DNA from: Paramixta manurensis
GTDB taxonomy: Bacteria > Pseudomonadota > Gammaproteobacteria > Enterobacterales > Enterobacteriaceae
Assembly: GCF_013285385.1 (NCBI RefSeq)
Contig: NZ_CP054212.1
Coordinates: 1,674,001 to 1,738,000 of the forward strand
Direction: 5' to 3'
Length of the DNA stretch: 64,000 bases
Shown: positions 52,980-62,608 of the stretch, one piece after another
Position numbering within the stretch: position 1 is the stretch's first letter
How the letters are laid out: each line of letters begins with the position of its first letter
Made by a program: the position numbers and the translations under genes
The notes under the pieces: generated by a model
Database searches by the model: none
What the model saw: only the letters and a program-made list of their open reading frames with translations
What the model was told of the DNA's origin: nothing

Positions 52980-54266
52980 ATGCAGGATTCCCTGACGTTA
53001 CAACCGATCGCGCGTGTTGACGGTATTGTTAATTTGCCCGGCTCTAAAAGTGTTTCAAACCGGGCATTACTGCTGGCGGCACTGGCGAGCGGAACCACGC
53101 GGTTGACCAATTTGCTGGACAGCGATGACGTAAAGCACATGCTCAACGCGCTACGCGCGCTGGGTGTTGACTACCGTTTATCGGATGATCGTACCGTCTG
53201 CGAAGTGGTGGGTAACGGCGGTCCGTTGCGTGCTGAAGGCGCATTAGAACTCTTTCTGGGCAATGCCGGAACGGCAATGCGCCCGCTGGCTGCGGCGTTG
53301 TGTTTGGGAAGCAATGATATTGTGCTCACTGGCGAGCCGCGTATGAAAGAGCGTCCTATCGGTCATTTGGTGGATGCGCTTCGCCAGGGTGGAGCAAAGG
53401 TGGAGTACCTTGAACAGGCCGATTATCCGCCAGTACGTATTCAGGGCGGTTTCAACGGTGGAGAGGTTGCGGTTGATGGTTCGGTCTCAAGTCAGTTTTT
53501 AACGGCGCTATTGATGACCGCACCGCTCGCGGAGCACGATACCGCAATTGTGATTAAAGGTGATTTAGTCTCAAAACCGTATATTGATATTACCCTGCAT
53601 TTAATGAAAGCCTTCGGCGTTGAAGTAGAAAACCAGCACTACCAACGTTTTCATATTAAAGGGCGCCAGCACTATCAAACACCCGGTGATTATTTAGTTG
53701 AAGGGGATGCGTCTTCCGCCTCCTACTTTCTTGCCGCCGCCGCTATTAAAGGGGGAACGGTGCGCGTTACCGGTATTGGCCGCAATAGCGTGCAAGGCGA
53801 TATCCGTTTTGCCGACGTGTTGGAAAAGATGGGCGCTCAGATTGAATGGGGCGATGATTACATTGCCTGTACGCGTGGCGAATTACGCGCAATTGATATG
53901 GACATGAATCATATTCCCGACGCGGCAATGACCATTGCTACCACCGCGTTGTTCGCTACGGGCACCACGGTGATGCGTAATATCTATAACTGGCGTGTGA
54001 AGGAAACCGATCGCCTTGCGGCAATGGCGACGGAGTTGCGCAAAGTGGGAGCGGAAGTAGAGGAAGGGCATGATTATATCCGCGTCACTCCGCCGCCCGC
54101 CATTCGTCATGCTGAAATCGGTACCTATAATGATCATCGCATGGCAATGTGCTTCTCCCTGGTGGCCTTGTCTGACACACCGGTCACCATTCTTGATCCG
54201 AAATGTACCGCCAAAACATTCCCTGACTATTTTGAGCAACTGGCGCGTATTAGCACACTCGCCTGA
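52980..54266 (+). CDS. aroA: 3-phosphoshikimate 1-carboxyvinyltransferase (EPSP synthase)
   Basis: This is the sixth enzyme of the shikimate pathway. The ATG at 52980 (MQDSLTLQPIARVDG) gives 428 residues; an in-frame ATG at 52962 overlaps the ribosome binding site. Substrate and PEP contacts are in LPGSKSVSNRALLLAALA (Lys/Ser/Arg), LFLGNAGTAMRPL (the class I glycine near 97), GEPRMKERPIGHL and DPKCTAKTFPDYF. The class I type is normally sensitive to glyphosate. ycaL, between aroA and cmk in some enterics, is absent. Confidence 0.98.
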   Translation: MQDSLTLQPIARVDGIVNLPGSKSVSNRALLLAALASGTTRLTNLLDSDDVKHMLNALRALGVDYRLSDDRTVCEVVGNGGPLRAEGALELFLGNAGTAMRPLAAALCLGSNDIVLTGEPRMKERPIGHLVDALRQGGAKVEYLEQADYPPVRIQGGFNGGEVAVDGSVSSQFLTALLMTAPLAEHDTAIVIKGDLVSKPYIDITLHLMKAFGVEVENQHYQRFHIKGRQHYQTPGDYLVEGDASSASYFLAAAAIKGGTVRVTGIGRNSVQGDIRFADVLEKMGAQIEWGDDYIACTRGELRAIDMDMNHIPDAAMTIATTALFATGTTVMRNIYNWRVKETDRLAAMATELRKVGAEVEEGHDYIRVTPPPAIRHAEIGTYNDHRMAMCFSLVALSDTPVTILDPKCTAKTFPDYFEQLARISTLA

Positions 54267-54273
54267 CCGTAAA

Positions 54274-54312
54274 AACCCGTTGCGGCTATGCAGCGGGTTC
54301 TCTTCTCTCTTA
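54274..54312 (+). terminator. aroA terminator
   Basis: AACCCGTTGC and GCAGCGGGTT pair with one G-T wobble around a 6-base loop, followed by ctcttctctctt, 7 bases after the aroA stop. Confidence 0.75.
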
Positions 54313-54402
54313 TTCGCTTCATCACGCAACGAAATAGCCAAAAACGGCTGATTATTTTCACTCTGTCTATGCTTAAGGGTAACCATCATTGTTATTGCAG
54401 CG

Positions 54403-54408
54403 TATAAT
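54403..54408 (+). promoter_or_regulatory. TATAAT -10 candidate upstream of cmk
   Basis: A perfect TATAAT lies 62 bases before the cmk start. No good -35 is seen at 16-18 bases; TTGTTA is only 8 bases away. It suggests a cmk-rpsA promoter but remains a candidate. Confidence 0.35.
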
Positions 54409-54469
54409 GCGCCGCGAAATGAGCTTGCCAGCCAGGTAGCCATGGGTATTCCAGCGATAGGAGAGAGAA

Positions 54470-55159
54470 ATGACGGCAACAGCCCCGGTAATTACCATTG
54501 ATGGCCCAAGTGGGGCAGGTAAAGGCACGCTGTGTAAAGCGATGGCGGAAGCATTGCGCTGGCATTTGCTAGACTCAGGGGCTATTTATCGCGTGTTAGC
54601 GTTGGCTGCATTACATCATCAGGTTGATATTGAGTCTGAAGAAGCGCTGGTGCCGATTGCCGCTCACCTGGATGTCCGTTTTGTCTCCACCGATGGCGAA
54701 ATGAACGTTATTCTTGAGGGTGAAGATGTATCTGGTGAAATCCGCACGCAAGAAGTCAGTAATACCGCATCGAAAGTGGCGGCCTTTCCCCGGGTGCGTG
54801 AAGCATTATTACGGCGCCAGAGAGCATTCCGTGAGCTCCCGGGCCTAATTGCCGATGGTCGGGATATGGGAACCGTGGTCTTCCCCGATGCGCCAGTGAA
54901 GATTTTCCTTGATGCCAGCGCGGAAGAACGGGCACACCGCCGTATGCTACAGTTGCAGGAGAAGGGCTTTAGTGTTAACTTTGAGCGCCTTTTATCCGAG
55001 ATCAAAGAACGTGATGATCGCGACCGTAATCGGGCGATTGCTCCTTTGATGCCTGCGCAAGATGCTCTGGTGCTGGATTCAACCAGTATGTCCATTGAGC
55101 AAGTTATTGAAAAGGCATTGAATTATGCCCGCGAGAAAATCGCATTGCCGCAGGCCTGA
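54470..55159 (+). CDS. cmk: cytidylate kinase
   Basis: This enzyme phosphorylates CMP and dCMP to the diphosphates. The 229 residues carry the P-loop DGPSGAGKGTLCKAMA near residue 11. The CMP-binding DSGAIYRVLA, the RQEVSNTASKVA region (here TQEVSNTASKVAAFP) and GLIADGRDMGTVVFPDAPVKIFL are intact. It lies 117 bases upstream of rpsA, with which it is co-transcribed in E. coli. Confidence 0.98.
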   Translation: MTATAPVITIDGPSGAGKGTLCKAMAEALRWHLLDSGAIYRVLALAALHHQVDIESEEALVPIAAHLDVRFVSTDGEMNVILEGEDVSGEIRTQEVSNTASKVAAFPRVREALLRRQRAFRELPGLIADGRDMGTVVFPDAPVKIFLDASAEERAHRRMLQLQEKGFSVNFERLLSEIKERDDRDRNRAIAPLMPAQDALVLDSTSMSIEQVIEKALNYAREKIALPQA

Positions 55160-55275
55160 ACGGTAGAATAGTTGCTATACCCCTGTGATATGGAACGTCA
55201 TGGGGCATGTTAAACAACCCCATCCGGCAGGACGTCAGGTGGACGTTAAATTGAAGAATCCTGAAGATTATCAAT
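55160..55275 (+). promoter_or_regulatory. rpsA leader (structured, weak Shine-Dalgarno)
   Basis: The 116-base gap before rpsA has a hairpin (ATGGGG 55200-55205 with CCCCAT 55218-55223). Only a poor gaag stands 8 bases before the ATG. E. coli rpsA lacks a strong Shine-Dalgarno and relies on a folded leader for high expression and S1 autorepression, and this leader looks alike. Confidence 0.5.
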
Positions 55276-56949
55276 ATGACTGAATCTTTTGCTCAACTCT
55301 TTGAAGAGTCCCTGAAAGAAATCGAAACCCGCCCGGGTTCCATTGTTCGCGGCGTTGTTGTTGCTATCGACAAAGACGTAGTACTGGTTGATGCCGGTCT
55401 GAAATCTGAGTCTGCCATTCCGGCTGAGCAGTTCAAAAACGCACAGGGCGAAATTGAAATCCAGGTTGGTGATGAAGTTGATGTTGCCCTGGACGCAGTA
55501 GAAGACGGTTTCGGTGAAACGCTGCTGTCTCGTGAGAAAGCGAAGCGTCACGAAGCATGGCTGATGCTGGAAAAAGCTTACGAAGAAGCTGCAACCGTTA
55601 CTGGCGTAATCAACGGCAAAGTCAAGGGCGGCTTCACTGTTGAGCTGAACGGTATTCGTGCGTTCCTGCCAGGCTCTCTGGTTGACGTACGTCCAGTGCG
55701 CGATACGCTGCACCTGGAAGGCAAAGAGCTTGAATTCAAAGTAATCAAGCTGGATCAGAAGCGCAACAACGTTGTGGTTTCTCGTCGTGCCGTTATTGAG
55801 TCTGAAAACAGCGCAGAGCGCGATCAACTGCTGGAAAACCTGCAGGAAGGCATGGAAGTTAAAGGTATCGTTAAGAACCTCACTGACTACGGTGCATTCG
55901 TTGATCTGGGTGGCGTTGACGGCCTGCTGCATATCACTGATATGGCGTGGAAACGCGTTAAGCATCCGAGCGAAATCGTGAATGTTGGCGACGAAATCAC
56001 CGTTAAGGTGCTGAAATTCGATCGCGAGCGTACCCGTGTTTCTCTGGGTCTGAAACAACTGGGCGAAGATCCATGGGTCGCTATCGCTAAGCGTTATCCG
56101 GAAGGTACCAAACTGACCGGTCGTGTGACCAATCTGACTGATTACGGCTGCTTTGTTGAAATCGAAGAAGGCGTTGAAGGTCTGGTGCACGTTTCCGAAA
56201 TGGATTGGACCAACAAAAACATCCACCCGTCCAAAGTTGTTAACGTTGGCGATGTAGTGGAAGTTATGGTTCTGGATATCGATGAAGAGCGTCGTCGTAT
56301 CTCCCTGGGCCTGAAACAGTGTAAATCTAACCCATGGCAGCAGTTCGCAGAGACCCACAACAAAGGCGATCGCGTTGAAGGTAAAATCAAGTCAATCACT
56401 GACTTTGGTATCTTCATCGGCCTGGACGGTGGTATCGACGGCTTGGTTCACCTGTCTGACATCTCCTGGAATGCTACCGGAGAAGAAGCGGTTCGTGAAT
56501 ACAAGAAAGGCGACGAAATCGCTGCTGTGGTTCTGCAAGTTGACGCAGAGCGCGAGCGCATCTCTTTAGGCGTTAAGCAACTGGCTGAAGATCCGTTCAA
56601 CAACTACATCTCTTTGAATAAGAAAGGTGCAATTGTCAACGGTAAAGTCACTGCAGTTGACGCGAAAGGTGCTACAGTAGAATTAGCAGACGGCGTTGAA
56701 GGCTACCTGCGTGCTTCTGAAGCTTCGCGTGACCGCATTGAAGATGCAACTCTGGTACTGAATGTTGGCGACGATGTTGAAGCTAAATTCACCGGTGTTG
56801 ATCGTAAAAACCGTGTTGTTAGCCTGTCTGTTCGTGCGAAAGACGAAGCTGACGAGAAAGATGCCATCGCGACTGTTAACAACAAACAGGAAGAAGGTAA
56901 CTTCTCTAGCGCAATGGCTGAAGCGTTCAAAGCGGCTAAAGGCGAGTAA
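55276..56949 (+). CDS. rpsA: 30S ribosomal protein S1
   Basis: This RNA-binding protein loads mRNA on the 30S subunit. It has 557 residues, the E. coli length, and consists of six S1 OB-fold repeats. Repeats begin near residues 20, 105, 190, 275, 362 and 449, seen as recurring G.V.(N/S)(L/I)TDYG.FV.(L/I) and V.(E/D)RER.R.SLGLKQL units. Codon use is strongly biased, as expected for a highly expressed gene. This produces long spurious frames on the opposite strand. Confidence 0.99.
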   Translation: MTESFAQLFEESLKEIETRPGSIVRGVVVAIDKDVVLVDAGLKSESAIPAEQFKNAQGEIEIQVGDEVDVALDAVEDGFGETLLSREKAKRHEAWLMLEKAYEEAATVTGVINGKVKGGFTVELNGIRAFLPGSLVDVRPVRDTLHLEGKELEFKVIKLDQKRNNVVVSRRAVIESENSAERDQLLENLQEGMEVKGIVKNLTDYGAFVDLGGVDGLLHITDMAWKRVKHPSEIVNVGDEITVKVLKFDRERTRVSLGLKQLGEDPWVAIAKRYPEGTKLTGRVTNLTDYGCFVEIEEGVEGLVHVSEMDWTNKNIHPSKVVNVGDVVEVMVLDIDEERRRISLGLKQCKSNPWQQFAETHNKGDRVEGKIKSITDFGIFIGLDGGIDGLVHLSDISWNATGEEAVREYKKGDEIAAVVLQVDAERERISLGVKQLAEDPFNNYISLNKKGAIVNGKVTAVDAKGATVELADGVEGYLRASEASRDRIEDATLVLNVGDDVEAKFTGVDRKNRVVSLSVRAKDEADEKDAIATVNNKQEEGNFSSAMAEAFKAAKGE

Positions 56950-56958
56950 TTGGCCTGA

Positions 56959-56988
56959 GCACCCGGTAGGCGTTTGCCGGCCGGGTGC
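56959..56988 (+). terminator. hairpin between rpsA and ihfB
   Basis: GCACCCGG and CCGGGTGC pair perfectly around a 14-base loop that can fold further (GGC/GCC). It has no T tract. It may terminate rpsA transcripts in part or protect their ends. Confidence 0.6.
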
Positions 56989-57037
56989 GGTAGTTTAGCT
57001 GTCAAACCTTTTCCAATAGGGATTAACCGGAGGATTT

Positions 57038-57322
57038 ATGACCAAGTCAGAACTAATTGAACGACTTGCAGGCCAGCAGACTCATATTCCGGCGAAAGTC
57101 GTTGAGGATGCGGTAAAAGAAATGCTGGAGCACATGGCCACTACGCTGGCCGAGGGCGAACGCATTGAAATCCGGGGATTCGGCAGCTTCTCTTTGCATT
57201 ATCGTGCGCCTCGCACCGGTCGTAACCCGAAAACGGGTGACAAAGTGGATCTGGAAGGTAAATACGTTCCCCACTTTAAACCGGGTAAAGAATTGCGCGA
57301 TCGTGCAAATATCTACGGTTAA
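57038..57322 (+). CDS. ihfB: integration host factor subunit beta
   Basis: This is the DNA-bending protein subunit that pairs with IhfA. The 94 residues equal E. coli. The HU/IHF fold shows EIRGFGSFSLHYRAPRTGRNPKTGDKVDL, including the DNA-intercalating proline in the beta arm (RNPKTG). The ribosome binding site ggagg is strong. It is followed by a strong terminator. Confidence 0.98.
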   Translation: MTKSELIERLAGQQTHIPAKVVEDAVKEMLEHMATTLAEGERIEIRGFGSFSLHYRAPRTGRNPKTGDKVDLEGKYVPHFKPGKELRDRANIYG

Positions 57323-57342
57323 GCAGCCACCAATGCAAATAT

Positions 57343-57372
57343 AAAAACGGCACGTTAGTGCCGTTTTTTTTT
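57343..57372 (+). terminator. ihfB terminator
   Basis: AAAACGGCAC and GTGCCGTTTT pair around a GTTA loop and run into nine T, 21 bases after the ihfB stop. Confidence 0.95.
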
Positions 57373-57531
57373 GCTTAAAATTCTGTTTCTGCAAACACTC
57401 TCGCATGATGTACGCAACTCTGCGTAACCCAAAAAAATCTCCGGAAAACCTCTCGACTCCTCAAAAAACACCTCTGCGCATTCCTGCCCTGTGATGTCAC
57501 AATCCTTTTCAGCCACGGGAGAGACATCAGG

Positions 57532-59793
57532 ATGATCAAGTCAGTTACGCAGCTTGCATGGGCAATTATTAGCGGTGTCATCCCGCTGCATTTCTTGCCG
57601 GAATTGCCCGCCATGCGCCACGTTTGGACGATGATCATCGCCGTATTATTGTTAATCGCATTGCCATGGTCATTCACTCGTTTTATCGCGTTGGTGTTGC
57701 TTTTCTTTCTGTGGGCGGTGAGCGAAGCAAAACAGATGCAATACCAAATTGGGGTATTTAGCGCGCAGACGGTTAGCGTCGAAGTGCGGATCGAAAGTAT
57801 GGATGGGGAGAATAAAACGCGGATTAAGCTAATGCGTTATGCTGGTCAGCCGGTTTATCCGCCGCTGTACGCGGATATTTATGATTTAAAAACGTCTTCA
57901 GCTCTGTGCGCCGGTCAGCGCTGGCGCATGGCATTACGATTACGACCGGTACACGCACGCTTGAATGAAGGAGAGTTCGACAGGCAGCGATTTATGTTAG
58001 CCAATGCCACGCCCTTAACCGGCAAAGCGCAACTGCAAGAACGATTGGAGGGTTCGTGTGGCTGGCGCCAACGCATTATGGCGCATAGTTACCAGCAATA
58101 TCATCGCCTGAAATGGCAGTCGATAATGACGGCTTTGCTGTTTGGCGAACGTCAGGAGGTGAGCGCTGAGCTGAATCAGTTACTACGCGAAACGGGAACC
58201 GCACATTTAATGGCGATCTCAGGTCTGCACATCGCTCTCGCCGCCAGTTGCGGCTGGTTGCTGGCGCGTGGGCTGCAACGTTTTATCCCGTCATCATGGA
58301 TAGGTTTTCGTTTTCCGCTATTTTGTAACTTGATGGTTGGCGTGCTCTACGTCTGGCTTTCGGGCAACCAACCCCCGGCTATCCGCACATTAGTGGGGTT
58401 GTGCGTCTGGTGCGTTATTCGTCTGAACGCCATCAACTGCCAGGGCAGCCAAGTATGGAGTATTTGTGTTGCGCTCATTTTATTGTTTGATCCTTTTAGC
58501 GTATTTTCCGATAGTTTTTGGCTGTCGGTATTGGCGGCTGGCGCATTGATAATTTGGTGTCGACACTTTCCGCTACCCAACCGGTTTGCCAAACGTAAAC
58601 GCTGGGTGGTATTGCAAATGTTGCATATCCAGGTCGGCATTACCTTGTTACTGATGCCAGTCCAGGCGTGGTTGTTTCACGGGATCAGTTTAAGTTCCCT
58701 GGTCGCGAACTTATGGGCAGTACCGCTGGTCTCCTTTGTCAGCGTTCCTCTATTACTTTGCGGACTGATCGGTAGTTTTTTCTCTCCATTGAGTGATGTT
58801 TTCTGGCGTCTGACCAATATCTCTCTTGAGGTGGTGTTTCGGCCTCTACAGGCGTTACCGGCGGGATGGATGACCTTTAGCCATCAGGCCGAACTGGCAT
58901 GTCTGCTGTGTTGGTTATTGGCATTTTGCTGGCGGTTCGGCTGGTTGCGGAGTTCGCCGGTCGCCGTATGTGGCGCCATGCTGGTTATCACGCAACCGCG
59001 TCATACGCAACCAGAGCCAGTATGGCGGTTGGATATGCTAGACGTCGGGCATGGCCTGGCAATGGTTATTTCACGTCAGGGGCACGCATTGGTTTACGAT
59101 ACCGGGAATCGTTGGGCACGCGGTGATGCCGGTAAAAATGTGATTGCGCCCTGGCTGCGCTGGCATGGCTTGCAGCTTGACCAGGTTATCCTCAGTCATG
59201 GGCATCTCGATCATCGTGGCGGACTGGCAAGTTTACAGGCGGTTTACCCTGATATTTCCGTCAGGAGCGCATTAGGTAATGAGCAGCACTTACCGTGCAA
59301 AAGAGGAGAACGTTGGCAGTGGCAAGGTCTGCATTTTTACGTGCTATGGCCTGAGAATACGCAAACCGCTGGCGGGAATAATGACTCATGCGTATTGTCG
59401 GTGACGGATGGCCGACATCGCGTTTTATTGACTGGGGATCTGGAGGAGCCTGTCGAGAAAAAGTTGGTAACACTTTCGCGCAATGAGCTGCGTGCGGATA
59501 TTTTGCAGGTTCCGCACCACGGGAGCCGTAGCTCATCCTCACCGCCATTTCTCCGCGTGGTTAATGCGCAGTTGGGCTTGGCTTCTGCCGCGCGTTATAA
59601 CGCCTGGCGTTTACCGGCGTCAAAAATCATCGAGCGCTATCAACGTAATAGCTATCAATGGCGTGATACTGCGCTCTCGGGCCAGCTTAGTGTGCGATTT
59701 TACAGCGATAAATGGGTGGTTTTTGGCTTCCGCGAACAAATATTGCCTCGTTGGTATCATCAGTGGTTTGGCGTCCCTCGTGATTCCAGGTAG
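57532..59793 (+). CDS. ycaI: ComEC/Rec2 family DNA uptake channel protein
   Basis: This is an inner-membrane protein related to the DNA-translocation channel of competent bacteria. The 753 residues match E. coli YcaI/ComEC, shown there to be needed for using DNA as a nutrient. The N-terminal part has hydrophobic helices and a DUF4131-like OB region (about 20-160). The competence domain contains LLRETGTAHLMAISGLHIALAAS (about 220-243). The C-terminal metallo-beta-lactamase-like domain has LDVGHGLAMVI, SHGHLDHRGGL and HHGSRSS. The frame is intact, so the channel could be functional. Other competence genes are outside the window. Confidence 0.94.
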   Translation: MIKSVTQLAWAIISGVIPLHFLPELPAMRHVWTMIIAVLLLIALPWSFTRFIALVLLFFLWAVSEAKQMQYQIGVFSAQTVSVEVRIESMDGENKTRIKLMRYAGQPVYPPLYADIYDLKTSSALCAGQRWRMALRLRPVHARLNEGEFDRQRFMLANATPLTGKAQLQERLEGSCGWRQRIMAHSYQQYHRLKWQSIMTALLFGERQEVSAELNQLLRETGTAHLMAISGLHIALAASCGWLLARGLQRFIPSSWIGFRFPLFCNLMVGVLYVWLSGNQPPAIRTLVGLCVWCVIRLNAINCQGSQVWSICVALILLFDPFSVFSDSFWLSVLAAGALIIWCRHFPLPNRFAKRKRWVVLQMLHIQVGITLLLMPVQAWLFHGISLSSLVANLWAVPLVSFVSVPLLLCGLIGSFFSPLSDVFWRLTNISLEVVFRPLQALPAGWMTFSHQAELACLLCWLLAFCWRFGWLRSSPVAVCGAMLVITQPRHTQPEPVWRLDMLDVGHGLAMVISRQGHALVYDTGNRWARGDAGKNVIAPWLRWHGLQLDQVILSHGHLDHRGGLASLQAVYPDISVRSALGNEQHLPCKRGERWQWQGLHFYVLWPENTQTAGGNNDSCVLSVTDGRHRVLLTGDLEEPVEKKLVTLSRNELRADILQVPHHGSRSSSSPPFLRVVNAQLGLASAARYNAWRLPASKIIERYQRNSYQWRDTALSGQLSVRFYSDKWVVFGFREQILPRWYHQWFGVPRDSR

Positions 59794-59828
59794 AATGAGC
59801 GGCTATTTCATCCAATGCTGGTTATATA

Positions 59829-61577
59829 ATGCATCAAGATAAAGATCTCTCGACATGGCAGACATTCCGTCGCCTCTGGCCAATGATTGCACCGCACAAG
59901 GCCGGGTTAGTGGTCGCGGCTGTTGCTCTGGTCCTGAACGCGGCAGGGGATACGTTAATGCTGTCACTGCTGAAACCTTTACTCGATGATGGTTTTGGGA
60001 AAGCCGATAAATCGGTCTTAATTTGGATGCCGATGGCAGTGATTGGGTTAATGTTGGTGCGCGGTGTCACCAGTTATATCTCTAGTTACTGTATATCTTG
60101 GGTATCCGGCAACGTGGTGATGAACATGCGGCGTGGTTTGTTCAGCCACATGATGGGTATGCCGGTCGCTTTTTTTGACCAGCAATCAACCGGGACATTA
60201 TTGTCGCGTATTACCTATGATTCTGAGCAGGTGGCTTCCTCCTCCTCTAGCGCACTGGTAACGGTGGTGCGTGAAGGCGCATCGATTATCGGCCTGTTTG
60301 TAATGATGTTTTATTACAGTTGGCAGCTTTCTCTGATCTTAATTGTTCTGGCGCCAATCGTTTCCTACGCTATCCGCATGGTGTCTAAGCGCTTTCGCAA
60401 CATCAGTAAAAACATGCAAACCACCATGGGGCAAGTGACCACCAGCGCCGAGCAGATGCTGAAAGGGCATAAAGAGGTGCTGATTTTTGGCGGCCAGGAA
60501 GTGGAAAGCAACCGCTTTAACCAAGTCAGCAACCGCATGCGCCAGCAAGGTATGAAGCTGGTCTCCGCTTCGTCAATTTCCGATCCGATTATTCAGTTGA
60601 TTGCTTCGCTGGCGTTAGCATTTGTTCTGTACGCTGCCAGCTTCCCTTCGGTTATGGCGACGCTGACGGCGGGGAGTATTACGGTGGTGTTCTCATCAAT
60701 GATTGCGTTGATGCGCCCGCTCAAGTCACTGACTAACGTTAATGCGCAGTTTCAGCGCGGCATGGCGGCTTGTCAGACGTTATTCACTATTTTGGATAGC
60801 GAGCAAGAGACTGATAGCGGCACGCGTACCATTGAACGCGCGCAAGGTGATATTGAATTCCGCGGTGTGACCTTCACCTATCCCGGACGAGATGTGCCCG
60901 CACTGCGTGATATTAACCTAACTATTCCGGCAGGCAAAACCGTGGCGCTGGTCGGGCGCTCAGGGTCGGGTAAATCTACCATGGCGAGCCTGCTTACGCG
61001 CTTTTATGACATCCAGCAGGGAGAGATTCTGATGGATGGCCATGATTTACGGGAGTATACGCTCAGTTCTTTGCGTAACCAGGTCGCATTGGTTTCGCAA
61101 AACGTACATTTATTCAACGATACCATTGCCAACAATATTGCCTACGCCCGTAGCGAAAAATATAGCCGTGATGAAATTGAACGCGCGGCAAAGATGGCTC
61201 ATGCGATGGATTTTATTGGCAAGATGGATAACGGTTTGGACACCGTGATTGGTGAAAACGGGGTTCTGCTTTCCGGCGGACAACGTCAACGTATCGCCAT
61301 TGCGCGAGCGTTGTTACGCGATAGTCCGGTATTGATCCTGGATGAAGCGACTTCGGCGTTGGATACCGAGTCGGAACGTGCAATTCAATCCGCGCTGGAT
61401 GAGTTACAGAAAAACCGTACCTCATTGGTCATTGCGCACCGTCTCTCTACCATTGAAAAGGCGGATGAGATTGTGGTGGTTGAAGATGGGCGCATTATCG
61501 AACGCGGCACACATGATGATTTGCTGACGCGTAAAGGTGCCTATGCACAATTGCACAAAATGCAGTTTGGTCAATGA
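59829..61577 (+). CDS. msbA: lipid A export ATP-binding/permease MsbA
   Basis: This essential homodimeric ABC exporter flips lipid A-core across the inner membrane. It has 582 residues, the E. coli length. The six-helix membrane domain covers about 1-320, followed by the ATPase with Walker A GRSGSGKST (about 376-384), signature LSGGQRQR, Walker B VLILDEA and switch IAHRLS. It lies 35 bases after comEC and overlaps lpxK by ATGA, the standard essential msbA-lpxK pair. Confidence 0.98.
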   Translation: MHQDKDLSTWQTFRRLWPMIAPHKAGLVVAAVALVLNAAGDTLMLSLLKPLLDDGFGKADKSVLIWMPMAVIGLMLVRGVTSYISSYCISWVSGNVVMNMRRGLFSHMMGMPVAFFDQQSTGTLLSRITYDSEQVASSSSSALVTVVREGASIIGLFVMMFYYSWQLSLILIVLAPIVSYAIRMVSKRFRNISKNMQTTMGQVTTSAEQMLKGHKEVLIFGGQEVESNRFNQVSNRMRQQGMKLVSASSISDPIIQLIASLALAFVLYAASFPSVMATLTAGSITVVFSSMIALMRPLKSLTNVNAQFQRGMAACQTLFTILDSEQETDSGTRTIERAQGDIEFRGVTFTYPGRDVPALRDINLTIPAGKTVALVGRSGSGKSTMASLLTRFYDIQQGEILMDGHDLREYTLSSLRNQVALVSQNVHLFNDTIANNIAYARSEKYSRDEIERAAKMAHAMDFIGKMDNGLDTVIGENGVLLSGGQRQRIAIARALLRDSPVLILDEATSALDTESERAIQSALDELQKNRTSLVIAHRLSTIEKADEIVVVEDGRIIERGTHDDLLTRKGAYAQLHKMQFGQ

Positions 61578-62548
61578 TTGAGCGCATCTGGAGCGGGCGC
61601 TCACCGCTTTATCTGCTGCTGTTACCGTTTAGCTGGCTGTACGGGCTGGTGAGCCATCTGATCCGCCTGAGTTATCAACGCGGTTGGCGGAAAAGCTGGC
61701 GGGCGCCGGTTCCGGTGGTGGTGGTCGGTAATCTGACTGCGGGCGGAAATGGTAAAACGCCGGTGGTGATCTGGTTGGTGGAAACTTTACGGCGCGAAGG
61801 ATTACGCGTCGGGGTGGTTTCGCGCGGTTACGGCGGTAAAGCGGCGCGCTATCCGCTGTTACTCGATGCGCAAACCAGCAGCGTAGAAGCCGGTGATGAA
61901 CCGGTGCTCATTTATCAACGTACGCAGGCGCCGGTCGCGGTTTCGCCGGTGCGCAGCGAAGCAGTCAAAGCGCTACTGGCGCAGCACTCTCTCGATGTGA
62001 TTATCACCGATGATGGTCTGCAGCATTATGCGTTGGCGCGGGACGTTGAGATTGTGGTGGTTGATGGCGTACGCCGTTTCGGCAATGGCTGGTGGCTACC
62101 CGCAGGCCCGATGCGTGAGCGTGCGTCCCGCCTGCAAAGTGTTGATGCAGTCATAATTAATGGCGGCGAAGCGGAAGTAGATGGCATTACTATGCAGCTC
62201 ACGCCCGGCGCTGCGATAAACCTAAAAAGCGGTGAAAGCCGTCCACTGGCGCATTTTAGCGACGTGGTGGCAATGGCCGGTATTGGGCATCCTCCTCGTT
62301 TTTTCCGCACCTTAAAACAGCAGGGGATTACCCCAGTGGGGGAAATAGCCTTTGGCGATCATCAAACCTATACCGAAGAGATGCTCGCGCCATTGGTAAC
62401 CGAACAACAGACATTAATGATGACGGAAAAAGACGCGGTCAAATGCCGTGCCTTTGCGCATGATAACTGGTGGTATCTGCCGGTTGATGCGCATTTAAGC
62501 GATCGGGCGAGTACTATCGTCGCAAAAATAAAAAGCGTATGCCGTTAA
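61574..62548 (+). CDS. lpxK: tetraacyldisaccharide 4'-kinase
   Basis: LpxK phosphorylates the lipid A disaccharide precursor at the 4' position on the inner face of the inner membrane. The 324 residues have an N-terminal membrane-association helix (about 10-30), the P-loop VVGNLTAGGNGKTPVVIWL (about 52-70) and the conserved DDGLQHYALARDVEIVVVDG. It begins within the msbA stop, so the two are translationally coupled. Confidence 0.97.
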   Translation: MIERIWSGRSPLYLLLLPFSWLYGLVSHLIRLSYQRGWRKSWRAPVPVVVVGNLTAGGNGKTPVVIWLVETLRREGLRVGVVSRGYGGKAARYPLLLDAQTSSVEAGDEPVLIYQRTQAPVAVSPVRSEAVKALLAQHSLDVIITDDGLQHYALARDVEIVVVDGVRRFGNGWWLPAGPMRERASRLQSVDAVIINGGEAEVDGITMQLTPGAAINLKSGESRPLAHFSDVVAMAGIGHPPRFFRTLKQQGITPVGEIAFGDHQTYTEEMLAPLVTEQQTLMMTEKDAVKCRAFAHDNWWYLPVDAHLSDRASTIVAKIKSVCR

Positions 62549-62608
62549 AAGTTTAAGCCCGCGTTTAGTTGCCGCTACACTGATTACCTTTCCTGCCAGG
62601 AGGGTACG

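Noticed and set aside
55246..56358. 370-codon open frame on the minus strand inside rpsA
   Set aside because: It is fully antisense to rpsA. The strong codon bias of a highly expressed gene removes stop codons from that frame. It has no domain or supporting start.
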